From: Zeimonas sp964538505
GTDB lineage: Bacteria; Pseudomonadota; Gammaproteobacteria; Burkholderiales; Burkholderiaceae_E
NCBI GenBank assembly: GCA_964538505.1
Contig: CAZIDY010000006.1
Coordinates: 62,001 to 126,000, forward strand
Reading direction: 5' to 3'
DNA length: 64,000 nt
Position numbers and translations under genes: made by a program. The notes under the pieces are model-generated. The model was not told where the DNA came from, made no database searches, and saw nothing but the letters and a program-made list of their open reading frames with translations. Of this stretch, positions 32,442 through 40,781 are shown piece after piece; the first letter of the stretch is position 1, and the number at the start of each line of letters is the position of its first letter.

Positions 32442-33940
32442 GCACCAACAGCAGCAACGAGCCGATCCGGTTCATCGACACCACGCTGCGCGACGGCAAC
32501 CAGAGCCTGTGGGGCGCCACCGGCCTGCGCACCGGGATGATGCTGGAGGTCGCACCCGTGCTCGATCGCGTCGGCTATCACGCGATCGACTTCAGCACCA
32601 GCACGCACATGGCGGTCACGGTGCGATTCCACCGGGAAGACCCGTGGGAGCGCCTGCGGCTGATGAAGGAGCGCGCGCCGCGCACGCCGCTGAGCTTCCT
32701 GTCGACGGGGATGCGCTTCATCTCCTGGGAGACGGCGAATCCGGAGCTGATGGCGCTGTCGTACCGGCTGCTCGTGCGCAACGGCATCGAACGGTTCATG
32801 GTCATGGACCCGATGAACAACACCGACGCCGTGATCGAAAGCTGCCGCGCGATCGCGAAGGAAGGCGTGCGCGAGATCGTCGGCGCGCTGGTCTACACGG
32901 TGAGCCCGTTCCACGACGACGCCTTCTTCACGGCGATGGCAACGCGACTCGCTGCCGAGCCGTCGATTGGCCGCGTCTACCTGAAGGATCCGGGCGGGCT
33001 GCTGACGCCCGAGCGCGCCCGCACGCTGCTGCCCGCATTGCGCGCAGCGGTCGGCGACAAGCCGCTCGAGCTGCACTCGCACTGCACGATCGGCCTGGCG
33101 CCGTTCACCTATCCGCTCGCCGCGCAACTCGGCGTGAACGCGCTGCACACGGCCGCTCGCCCGTTGGGCAACGGCAGCAGCCAACCGGCGGTCGAGAACG
33201 TCGTCGCCAACCTGCAGGCGCAGGGCCGCACGGTCGACCTCGACCAGGACGCCATGGCGCGCGTCAGCGCGTACTTCGTGGCGCTGGCCAGGGCGCAGGG
33301 GCTACAGCCGGGCGTGCCGCAGGAGCACGATGCACGCTACTTCGATCATCAGCTGCCGGGCGGGATGCTGGGCACGATGCGCCGCCAGCTGCGCGAGATG
33401 CGCCAGGAGCACCGCATCGACGAGGTTTTCGAGGAAGTGGTGCGGGTGCGCGCCGAGCTGGGTTATCCGATCATGGTCACGCCCTTCTCGCAGGTCGTCG
33501 GGACGATGGCCGTCATGAACGTGCTCGCGTCGCAGCGCTACGCGAACGTACCGGACGAGGTGATCCGCTACGTCACCGGCCGCTTCGGGATGCCGCTCGC
33601 ACCGATGGACGACAACGTGCGCGATCGCATCCTCGCGCTGCCGCGCGCGAAGGAGCTCGCCACGCAGGAGCCGATGCCCGGACTCGACGAGCTGCGCCGG
33701 CGCTTCCCCGCAAAGCTGTCGGACGAAGAGTTCCTGCTGCGCGCGGTGATGCCCGCGGAACAGGTGGATGCGATGGTGGCCGCAGGCCCCTGCCGCCGCG
33801 GCTACAACGCGAAGCTCGCACCAGTGGAGGCGCTGCTCGAGTCGCTGGGCAGGCGCCAGGACGTCGATCACGTTCGCCTGGAGCGCGAGGGCTTCCGGCT
33901 CGAGCTGTCGCGCCACGGCGTCGCCACGGAGGCGGCATGA
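32438..33940 (+). CDS. Carboxyltransferase of pyruvate carboxylase/oxaloacetate decarboxylase-alpha type, divergent pocket
   Basis: A 500-aa DRE-TIM barrel carboxyltransferase. Retained: FIDTTLRDG (Asp14, metal), Lys183 in YLKDPGGLL (carbamylated metal-bridging Lys), His213 and His215 in HSHCT, RF-x3-EDPWER (Arg63 region) and HQLPGGMLG. Changed relative to pyruvate carboxylase: RDG-N21-QS instead of RDAHQS, WGATGLR instead of LLATRMR, and no RGxNxxGY motif. The metal chemistry is kept but the acceptor is probably not pyruvate. With the downstream acetoacetyl-CoA synthetase, a methyl ketone acceptor is a reasonable inference. Overlaps both neighbours by 4 bp. Confidence 0.85.
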   Translation: MSTNSSNEPIRFIDTTLRDGNQSLWGATGLRTGMMLEVAPVLDRVGYHAIDFSTSTHMAVTVRFHREDPWERLRLMKERAPRTPLSFLSTGMRFISWETANPELMALSYRLLVRNGIERFMVMDPMNNTDAVIESCRAIAKEGVREIVGALVYTVSPFHDDAFFTAMATRLAAEPSIGRVYLKDPGGLLTPERARTLLPALRAAVGDKPLELHSHCTIGLAPFTYPLAAQLGVNALHTAARPLGNGSSQPAVENVVANLQAQGRTVDLDQDAMARVSAYFVALARAQGLQPGVPQEHDARYFDHQLPGGMLGTMRRQLREMRQEHRIDEVFEEVVRVRAELGYPIMVTPFSQVVGTMAVMNVLASQRYANVPDEVIRYVTGRFGMPLAPMDDNVRDRILALPRAKELATQEPMPGLDELRRRFPAKLSDEEFLLRAVMPAEQVDAMVAAGPCRRGYNAKLAPVEALLESLGRRQDVDHVRLEREGFRLELSRHGVATEAA

Positions 33941-34776
33941 ACGCGCCCGCCCTTCAGCAACGACTGCGCAGCGCGCGCGGCTTCGTCTTCGACATCGACG
34001 GCACGCTTGCGCTGGCCGATCGTCAACTGAGCGGCTACCAGCCGTTGCCCGGCGCGCTGCAGACGCTGGAACTGTTGAGCGAACGCGGCACGCCCTACGT
34101 CGCCTTCACCAACGGCTCGACGAAGACGCCGCTGCAGCTGTCGCAGGCGCTCGCCAAGGCCGGCTTCGACATCGATGTCGACAGCACGCTGACGCCATTG
34201 AGCGTTGCCGTATCGGTGTTTCGCCGAAAGAAATATCGCCGCATCCTCGTGCTCGGCGTCGAGGGCGTCTGGCGCCCGCTGGCCGAGGCAGGCTTCGAGA
34301 TCGTGCGCTCGCCGGCGCGGGCAGACGATGCCGACGCGGTGCTCGTCGGCTGGTACCCGGAGTTCGGGCTGGGAGACCTGACCGCCGCCTGCCATGCGGT
34401 CTGGGGTGGCGCGAAGCTCTACACGGTATCGAACGCCGCGACGCTGGCCAGCCGGGACGGTCCGGCGCTCGGCATCTCCGGCGCGCTGTCGGCCGCGATC
34501 ACGCGCATCACGGGCAAGCGCGCAACCGTCGTCGGCAAGCCGTCGATGGCTGCGCTCGAGGTGGCCTGCGAGCGCCTGGGCATGCCCCCGGCGGAGATCG
34601 CAGTGGTCGGCGACGACCCGACGCTCGAGAACGCGATGGCGCTGCGCGGCGGTGCGCTCTCGGTCGGCGTGCATACCGGGCTGGCCGATGCCGACGACTT
34701 CGCGGCGCTGCCCGAAGAACGGCGTCCGCACCTTTCGCTGCCGGGCATCCATTCGCTGCTGGAGTTGCTGCAATGA
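33937..34776 (+). CDS. HAD-superfamily hydrolase, NagD/p-nitrophenyl phosphatase type
   Basis: A 279-aa HAD phosphatase of subclass IIA. Motif I is FVFDIDGTLALADRQ, motif II FTNGSTKTPLQL, motif III Lys in VVGKPSMAALE and motif IV VVGDDPTLENAMA. The nucleophile Asp and acid Asp are present. A phosphatase inside a carboxylase operon is unexpected: it may recycle a phosphorylated intermediate or clear a side-product. It overlaps the carboxyltransferase and synthetase genes by 4 bp each, so it is co-translated with them. Confidence 0.9.
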   Translation: MNAPALQQRLRSARGFVFDIDGTLALADRQLSGYQPLPGALQTLELLSERGTPYVAFTNGSTKTPLQLSQALAKAGFDIDVDSTLTPLSVAVSVFRRKKYRRILVLGVEGVWRPLAEAGFEIVRSPARADDADAVLVGWYPEFGLGDLTAACHAVWGGAKLYTVSNAATLASRDGPALGISGALSAAITRITGKRATVVGKPSMAALEVACERLGMPPAEIAVVGDDPTLENAMALRGGALSVGVHTGLADADDFAALPEERRPHLSLPGIHSLLELLQ

Positions 34777-36773
34777 GCACGACCCTGCCCGCACCGCTGT
34801 GGCAGCCGTCGCCCGAGACCGTCGCGGCCTCGACGCTGTCGCATTACCAGGACTGGCTCGCCGCCCGCGACCTCGGCCCGGCGAGCCGCGACTACGCCAG
34901 CCTGTGGTCGTGGTCGGTCGACGAGCTCGACACGTTCTGGAGATCCATCTGGAACTACTTCGACGTGCAGGCCGACGGCTCGCCCGATCGCGTGCTCGGC
35001 CGACGCGAGATGCCGGGCGCCGAATGGTTCCCCGACACGCGACTGAATTACGCCGAGCACGTCTTCCGGCACGCCACCGACGCGCGCTGCGCGCTGATCG
35101 CGCGGGCTGAAGGCGAGGCACTGCGCGAAGTCGGCTGGCCGCAGCTGCGGCGCGACGTCGGCGCGCTGGCCGCAACGCTGCGCCGCCTCGGCGTGCGAGC
35201 GGGCGACCGCGTCGCGGCGTTCCTGCCGAGTCGCGCCGAGACGGTGACGGCCTTCCTCGCCTGCGCGAGCATCGGCGCCGTCTGGTCGAGCTGCTCGCCC
35301 GACATGGGCATGAGCGTGCTGAAGGACCGCTTCGGGCAGATCGAGCCGAAAGTGCTGCTCGCCGTCGACGGCTATCGCTACAACGGAAAGTCGCATACGC
35401 GCGTCGACGTCGTCGAGCAGCTGCTCGCCGAGCTGCCGAGCGTCGAGCACGTGATCCACGTGCCGGGCCCCGACGCCGGCGCGACGCCGCCCGCGTGGCG
35501 CAACCGCCTGGGCTGGGCCGAAGCCATCGCGCAGGATGCGCCCCTCGCCTTCGAGCGCCTGCCCTTTGCGCACCCGCTGTGGATCGTCTATTCCTCGGGC
35601 ACCACCGGGCTGCCGAAGGCGATCGTGCACAGCCACGGCGGCATCGTGCTGACGCACCAGAAGACGATGGCGCTGCAGCACGATGTGCGCGCAGGCGACC
35701 GCGTGGTTTTCCTCGGCGGCACCGGCTGGATCGTCTGGAACCTGCTGATGGGCGCGCTGCTCGTCGGCGGCGTGCCGGTGCTCTACGACGGCAATCCGGC
35801 GTGGCCGAAGCCGGACGCGCTGTGGCGCTTTCTCGATGAGCAGCGGATCACCCTGTTCGGCTGCAGCGCCGCCTATCTCGCCAACTGCCAGAAGGAAGGA
35901 TTGCGGCCGGCGGAGATCGCCCGGTACGACGCGCTGCGCGCGATCAACGTCACCGGCTCGCCGTTGCCGTCCGAGGCCTTCCAGTGGGTCTACGACAGCA
36001 TCAAGCGCGACGTGTGGCTGGCATCGATCAGCGGCGGAACCGACATCGCCTCGGGCTTCGTCGCCTGCGCACCGAGCCTGCCGGTGCACACCGGCGAGAT
36101 CCAGTGCCGCGAACTCGGCGTGTCCGCCTACGCCTTCGACGAGCAGGGGCGCGCGGTGGTCGGCGAGGTCGGCGAGTTGGTGGTAACGCAGCCGATGCCG
36201 TCGATGCCGGTGTTCTTCTGGAACGACCACGAGCACCGGCGCTACCGCGAGAGCTACTTCGAGATGTTCCCCGGCCGCTGGCGGCACGGCGACTGGATCC
36301 GTTTCACCCCCGAAGGCACGAGCGTCATCTTCGGGCGCTCCGATTCGACGATCAACCGCTTCGGCATCCGGATGGGCACCGCCGAGATCTACCGTGTCGT
36401 GGAAGCGCTGCCCGAGATCCGCGACAGCATGGTGGTCGACCTCGAATACCTCGGCCGCCCGAGCTTCATGCCGCTGTTCGTCGTGCTGCAGCCCGGAGCG
36501 GCGCTCGACGAAGCGCTGGTGAAACGCATCGAATCGGCGATCCGCACGCAGGCCTCGGCGCGCCACGTGCCGAACCGGATCTGGCAGGTCGACGACATAC
36601 CGCGCACGCTCACCGGCAAGAAGATGGAAGTGCCGGTGCGCCGGCTGCTGCTCGGCTCGCCGATCGAGAAGGTCGCGCATCCCGATGCGATGACCAATCC
36701 GCGCAGCCTCGATTTCTTCGTACGCCTGGCAGGCGAGCTGAACGCTCCGCAGGCAGACCAGAACACCCGATAG
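34773..36773 (+). CDS. Acetoacetyl-CoA synthetase (acetoacetate-CoA ligase)
   Basis: A 666-aa acyl-adenylate-forming enzyme of the AacS branch, activating acetoacetate or a related beta-keto acid to its CoA ester. It starts with LWQPSPETVAASTLSHYQDWLAAR; the AMP-binding P-loop is YSSGTTGLPKAIVHSHGG, SGGTDIASGF precedes the nucleotide site, and the catalytic lysine is in LTGKKMEVPVRR. Length and motifs fit AacS better than acetyl-CoA synthetase. Downstream of a ketone-type carboxylase it would trap the unstable beta-keto acid as a thioester. Confidence 0.93.
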   Translation: MSTTLPAPLWQPSPETVAASTLSHYQDWLAARDLGPASRDYASLWSWSVDELDTFWRSIWNYFDVQADGSPDRVLGRREMPGAEWFPDTRLNYAEHVFRHATDARCALIARAEGEALREVGWPQLRRDVGALAATLRRLGVRAGDRVAAFLPSRAETVTAFLACASIGAVWSSCSPDMGMSVLKDRFGQIEPKVLLAVDGYRYNGKSHTRVDVVEQLLAELPSVEHVIHVPGPDAGATPPAWRNRLGWAEAIAQDAPLAFERLPFAHPLWIVYSSGTTGLPKAIVHSHGGIVLTHQKTMALQHDVRAGDRVVFLGGTGWIVWNLLMGALLVGGVPVLYDGNPAWPKPDALWRFLDEQRITLFGCSAAYLANCQKEGLRPAEIARYDALRAINVTGSPLPSEAFQWVYDSIKRDVWLASISGGTDIASGFVACAPSLPVHTGEIQCRELGVSAYAFDEQGRAVVGEVGELVVTQPMPSMPVFFWNDHEHRRYRESYFEMFPGRWRHGDWIRFTPEGTSVIFGRSDSTINRFGIRMGTAEIYRVVEALPEIRDSMVVDLEYLGRPSFMPLFVVLQPGAALDEALVKRIESAIRTQASARHVPNRIWQVDDIPRTLTGKKMEVPVRRLLLGSPIEKVAHPDAMTNPRSLDFFVRLAGELNAPQADQNTR

Positions 36774-36805
36774 TCCGCGCTCCGCGGCAAAGCATGAGAG
36801 AAGTC

Positions 36806-38035
36806 ATGAGCAAGCCCAAGGTCCTGATGATCATCACGCTCGACACCAAGGCGGTGGAGGCACGCTTCATTCGCGAGGCGCTCGAAGCCAACGGCGTCGA
36901 CGTCGTGCACCTCGATCCGAGCATCCGCTCCGAAGTCGACGACCGGGTCGAGATCACACCGACCGAGGTTGCCGCCGCAGCGGGCAAGACATTGCAGGAA
37001 GTGCGCGATCTCAATCACGAAGGCAAGAGCCAGGCCGTGATGATCGAAGGCGCCGTCAAGTGCGCGCATGCACTGCATGCGAAGACGCCGATCTCCGGCA
37101 TCATCGGCCTCGGCGGCTCGATGGGTACGGCACTGGGCTCGGTCGTGATGCAGGGCTTCCCCTTCGGGATGCCGAAAGTGCTCGTATCGACGATGGCCTC
37201 GGGTTTCACGCGCCCCTTCGTCGGCGCGCGGGACATCGTCATGTTCAACCCGGTATGCGACATCGCGGGGCTGAACACGATCACCCGCGAAGTGTTCCGC
37301 AACGCCGCGATCGCTACCGCGGCGATGGCGAAGGTGTACACGCCGATTCGCCGGGAGCCCAGGCCGTTGATCGCGATGGGTACGCTCGGCACGATCGACC
37401 GCTGCACGGTGCGTGTGCGCAAGCTGCTCGAGGAAAAGGGCTACGAGGTGATGGTGTTCCACACGCTCGGCACCGGCGGCATGGCGCTCGACCAGTTGGC
37501 GGCGGAGCGCGACGTCGCCGCCGTCGTCGACACCTCGCTCGTCGAGCACAACGATTTCCTGAACGACGGCCTGTGCAGCGCCGGCCCCGACCGCTCGAAG
37601 GCCGCGCTCGCCAAGGGGATCCCGGTGATCTTCGCGCCCGGCAACGCCGACTTCATGGTCGCCGGGCCGATCGACGCGGCGAAGCAGCAGTTCCCGGGCA
37701 AGCGCTATCACATGCACAACCCTGCGCTGACGGCCGTGCGCACCGAGGCCGAGGAGCTGGGCAAGCTGGCGCGCCATCTCGCCGGTCTGATCCGCGAGGC
37801 CAAGGGACCGGTGTCCTTCTTCGTCCCGCTGAACGGCTTCTCGGCCCACGACAGTCCCGCCGGCCACCTGCACGATCCGTCGCTGTGCCCGGTGTTCGCG
37901 AAAGCGCTGCGCACCGAGTTGCCAGCCGGAGTCGACATCCGCGAGTTCGACTGCCACATGAACGACGACGCCTTCGCCGACGCGATCGTCGCGAAGGTGC
38001 TGGAGGTCACCCGCGAGAAGATCGCGGCGGCCTGA
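36806..38035 (+). CDS. Tm-1-like ATP-binding domain protein (UPF0261)
   Basis: A 409-aa protein of UPF0261, related to the N-terminal domain of the tomato Tm-1 protein, which binds ATP. Conserved stretches include KVLMIITLDTKAVEARFIREAL, IIGLGGSMGTALGSVVMQ, PKVLVSTMASG, FHTLGTGGMALD and PLNGFSAHDSPAGHLHDP. The enzymatic role of the family is not known to me. I start at the second ATG (MSKPK) because AGAGAAG lies just before it; an ATG at 36794 is possible. It is part of the operon, 32 bp after the ligase gene. Confidence 0.85.
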   Translation: MSKPKVLMIITLDTKAVEARFIREALEANGVDVVHLDPSIRSEVDDRVEITPTEVAAAAGKTLQEVRDLNHEGKSQAVMIEGAVKCAHALHAKTPISGIIGLGGSMGTALGSVVMQGFPFGMPKVLVSTMASGFTRPFVGARDIVMFNPVCDIAGLNTITREVFRNAAIATAAMAKVYTPIRREPRPLIAMGTLGTIDRCTVRVRKLLEEKGYEVMVFHTLGTGGMALDQLAAERDVAAVVDTSLVEHNDFLNDGLCSAGPDRSKAALAKGIPVIFAPGNADFMVAGPIDAAKQQFPGKRYHMHNPALTAVRTEAEELGKLARHLAGLIREAKGPVSFFVPLNGFSAHDSPAGHLHDPSLCPVFAKALRTELPAGVDIREFDCHMNDDAFADAIVAKVLEVTREKIAAA

Positions 38036-38041
38036 GGTGAC

Positions 38042-38058
38042 TTTTCACCTGAAGAAAT
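38042..38058. promoter_or_regulatory. Putative IclR operator, site 2
   Basis: TTTTC-ACCTGAA-GAAAT matches site 1 at 15 of 17 positions and keeps the same arm spacing. It lies 6 bp after the UPF0261 stop and 70 bp before the dehydrogenase subunit gene. A second palindrome, CGATGC-N10-GCATCG (38081-38102), lies between it and the gene. An internal, co-regulated promoter is likely here. Confidence 0.55.
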
Positions 38059-38128
38059 TCACGTATCGACCGCACACGGGCGATGCGTATCGAATAGCAT
38101 CGCGTCAAAGAAGAGAATCGGAGGAGGC

Positions 38129-38512
38129 ATGTCGCTGAAAGTTCTCGACGGGCAGCGCGCCGCGAGTGCCGAAGCGCTCTGCGAGCGCATCGTGCCGGGC
38201 TGTGTCCGCACGGGCGCCATCGTCTTCGTCGATGCAATGCTGGCGAAGATGCCCGCGGACGCGCGGGCGGCCGCGCTGGAGGCAATCGACACGCTGTCGC
38301 AGGCCGACTCCCTCGAAGCGTTGTCGGCGAAGGCGCACACGCCCGAGTTCGCCCTCGTGCGGGCGCTGGCCATCCAGGCCTACTACAGCGACTTCGTCGC
38401 GCCGGGCCGGCCGGGTCCGGGTGCCTGGGCGGAGATCGACTTCGAGCCGCCGCGCGCAGTCGACCTCGAACGCGACTGGTCGTGGCTGGGCATCGGGGAA
38501 GACGCACGATGA
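38129..38512 (+). CDS. Gluconate 2-dehydrogenase subunit 3-like small subunit
   Basis: A 127-aa protein that looks like the small (gamma) subunit of GMC-type membrane dehydrogenases: ALCERIVPGCVRTGAIVFVDAML is the recognisable part. It lacks a Tat signal, unlike periplasmic members, so the complex may stay in the cytoplasm. Its stop overlaps the GMC oxidoreductase start by 4 bp, which supports a heterodimer. A strong GGAGGAGG site precedes the ATG. Confidence 0.75.
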   Translation: MSLKVLDGQRAASAEALCERIVPGCVRTGAIVFVDAMLAKMPADARAAALEAIDTLSQADSLEALSAKAHTPEFALVRALAIQAYYSDFVAPGRPGPGAWAEIDFEPPRAVDLERDWSWLGIGEDAR

Positions 38513-39951
38513 AGAGCGAATTCGACGTCATCGTCGTCGGCTCGGGTGCAGGCGGCGGCATCGTTGCCGGCGAGCTCGCGCAGTGCGGCCGCAACGTGCT
38601 GCTGCTCGAAGCCGGCCGCCACCTCACCTCGGAGCACTTCAAGCGCTGGGAGGCGAAGGCCGACCACGACCTGTTCTGGCCGATCCGCTTCGCGCCGCTG
38701 CCCGGCGGCGACGTGCTGGCCTTCCTCTCGGGGAAATGCGTCGGCGGCTCGACGACGATCAACACGAAAGTCGCGTTGCGCGCCGATGCCCACGACGTCG
38801 ACAAGTGGCACGCGGCCACCGGCCTCACCAACGCGGACGGCGAGCCCTTCGGCGTCGACGAGCTCACGCCCTATTACGACCGTGTAGAAAACCTGCTCGG
38901 AGTGCGCGAGCGCAGCGACTGGGAGAAGAGCGTCTACACGGCGCAGGCCGGCTTTCGCGCGCTCGGCGCCGACCTCGAGCCGGTGCAGTCGTACACCGAT
39001 GCCAACTGCATGCGCTACGGATCGTGCCTGCAGGGGTGCCCCACCGACGCCGGCAAGTCGACGATGAACACGTACATCGCCAGGGCCCTCGCGAGCTGCC
39101 CGCTCGAGCTGCGCACCGGCGTGAAGGTCGAGCGCGTGCTTGTCGAAGACACGCCCGACGGACGCAGGGCGGTCGGCGTCGAGTACGTCGACGAGGGCGG
39201 CAACCGGCACCAGGCACGCGCACCGATCGTCGTCGCCGCGGCCGGCGCGCTGAACACCTCGAAGCTGCTGCTTCGCTCGGGCCTGCGCAACCGTACGATC
39301 GGCCGGTACGTCGGGCTGCATCCGTTCCGCCTCGTCTACGGTCTGTTCGACGAAGTGCAGGATGCGCACCGCGTCTATCCGATCAGCGCACACTGCATGC
39401 AGTTCCGCCACGACGAAGACGGCGGCTTCCTGCTCGAGGCATCCACCGTGATGGACCCGATCGCCTTCGCGACGACGATCCGCGACGAGAGCGGGCCGCT
39501 GTGGGGCGCGCCGCTGGTCGACGCGGTGCGCGACTACCGGCGCTGGATCGGCGTGCTCGCAATGGTCAACGACGAGAACAACGGCAGCATAAGCATCGAC
39601 GAGAACGGAAACGAACGCATCGAGGTTGACTTCCAGCCGAGCGAGCATGTGCGTCTCGAAGCGGCGATGCGTTTCAGCCGGGAGGTGCTGCTGGCCGCCG
39701 GCGCGAAGAGGGTGTGCTGGACGGGCATCATCTCCACGCATACGCAGGGCGGCTGCCGGATGGGCGACGACCCCACGCATTCGGCCGTCGATCGCAATGG
39801 GGAATCGCACGAGGTCAAGGGCCTGTATGTCGGCGACGGCGCGCTCGTTCCGCGCACGCTGTCGGTCAATCCGTCGCTCACCATCATGGCGCTGGCGACG
39901 CGGCTCGCCGAGCACCTGGAGATGGTGATGTCGGGCGAGACGATGCAATGA
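38509..39951 (+). CDS. GMC-family FAD alcohol dehydrogenase, large subunit
   Basis: A 480-aa FAD flavoprotein. The dinucleotide motif is VIVVGSGAGGGIVAGELAQ with the GMC signature GKCVGGSTTINTKVALR. THTQGGCRMGDDPTHSAVD and GLYVGDGALVPRTLSVNPSLTIMALA form the C-terminal catalytic and FAD region, with His in the first and Asn in the second (the usual His-Asn pair of GMC oxidases). A Cys-rich stretch CMRYGSCLQGCPTDAGKS suggests an iron-sulfur-like or metal site, as in choline- and gluconate-dehydrogenase relatives. It likely oxidises an alcohol of the imported substrate, passing electrons to quinone or cytochrome. Confidence 0.9.
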   Translation: MKSEFDVIVVGSGAGGGIVAGELAQCGRNVLLLEAGRHLTSEHFKRWEAKADHDLFWPIRFAPLPGGDVLAFLSGKCVGGSTTINTKVALRADAHDVDKWHAATGLTNADGEPFGVDELTPYYDRVENLLGVRERSDWEKSVYTAQAGFRALGADLEPVQSYTDANCMRYGSCLQGCPTDAGKSTMNTYIARALASCPLELRTGVKVERVLVEDTPDGRRAVGVEYVDEGGNRHQARAPIVVAAAGALNTSKLLLRSGLRNRTIGRYVGLHPFRLVYGLFDEVQDAHRVYPISAHCMQFRHDEDGGFLLEASTVMDPIAFATTIRDESGPLWGAPLVDAVRDYRRWIGVLAMVNDENNGSISIDENGNERIEVDFQPSEHVRLEAAMRFSREVLLAAGAKRVCWTGIISTHTQGGCRMGDDPTHSAVDRNGESHEVKGLYVGDGALVPRTLSVNPSLTIMALATRLAEHLEMVMSGETMQ

Positions 39952-40703
39952 AGCTGCACGACCGACACGCGCTGATCACCGGCGGCGCGGGCAGCATCGG
40001 CCTGGCCACGGCGCGCCTGTTCTGCGCTGAAGGTGCGCGCGTGACGCTCGCCGACCTGCCCGGTGCGGCGCTCGACGCGGCCGCAGCGGCGCTTCCCGCC
40101 GACCGCGTGCGCGCCGTGCCGCTCGACGTCACGCGCAGCAGCGAGTGGCAGCGCAGCGTCGGCGACGCGGTCGCGGCCTTCGGACCCATCGACGTCCTCT
40201 TCAGCAATGCCGGCAACAGCGGCGTCATCGCGCCGGTCGTCGACTACCCCGAGGACGTGTTCGACAGCGTGCTCGCCGTCCACGTGCGCGGTGCCTTCCT
40301 CGCCTGCAAGCACGGCCTGCCCGCGATGCGCGACGGCGGCAGCCTGGTGATCTGCTCGAGCGTCGCCGGCATGCGCGGCGACCCGGGCGTGTCGGCGTAC
40401 ATCACCGCGAAGCACGCGCAGGTCGGCCTGATGCGCAGCGTCTCGAAGGAGGCGGCCGCGCGACGGATCCGCGTCAACACCGTCCACCCGGGGCCGGTCG
40501 ACAACGAGTTCCAGACGAAGCTGGAACAGCGCCTGTCGACGGTGCTCGAAGAGGACGCCACGGAGTTCTTCAACCGGATGATCCCGTTGGGGCGCCACGC
40601 GCATCCCGACGAGATCGCGCGCGCCGTGCTCTGGCTGGCGAGCGACGACAGCAGTTTCACTACCGGCACCACGCTCATGGCCGATGGAGGCATGAACGTC
40701 TGA
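39948..40703 (+). CDS. Short-chain dehydrogenase/reductase
   Basis: A 251-aa classical SDR. Cofactor motif TGGAGSIG near residue 11 with LADLP giving Asp after strand 2 (NAD preference); SNAGNSG; catalytic Ser in CSSVAG, and Tyr-Lys in SAYITAKHAQVG; tail HPGPVDNEFQ and TLMADGGMNV. It probably oxidises a secondary alcohol to a ketone (or the reverse) in the same pathway as the dehydrogenase encoded upstream, which it overlaps by 4 bp. This is the last enzyme gene before the transporter genes. Confidence 0.92.
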   Translation: MKLHDRHALITGGAGSIGLATARLFCAEGARVTLADLPGAALDAAAAALPADRVRAVPLDVTRSSEWQRSVGDAVAAFGPIDVLFSNAGNSGVIAPVVDYPEDVFDSVLAVHVRGAFLACKHGLPAMRDGGSLVICSSVAGMRGDPGVSAYITAKHAQVGLMRSVSKEAAARRIRVNTVHPGPVDNEFQTKLEQRLSTVLEEDATEFFNRMIPLGRHAHPDEIARAVLWLASDDSSFTTGTTLMADGGMNV

Positions 40704-40781
40704 CCCCCGCTCGCCGCGGCGCACGGCGGGTGCGGCCTTTGTAATAGCGCGCGGCTATCACCAAACCTCAGGAGACAAAGC

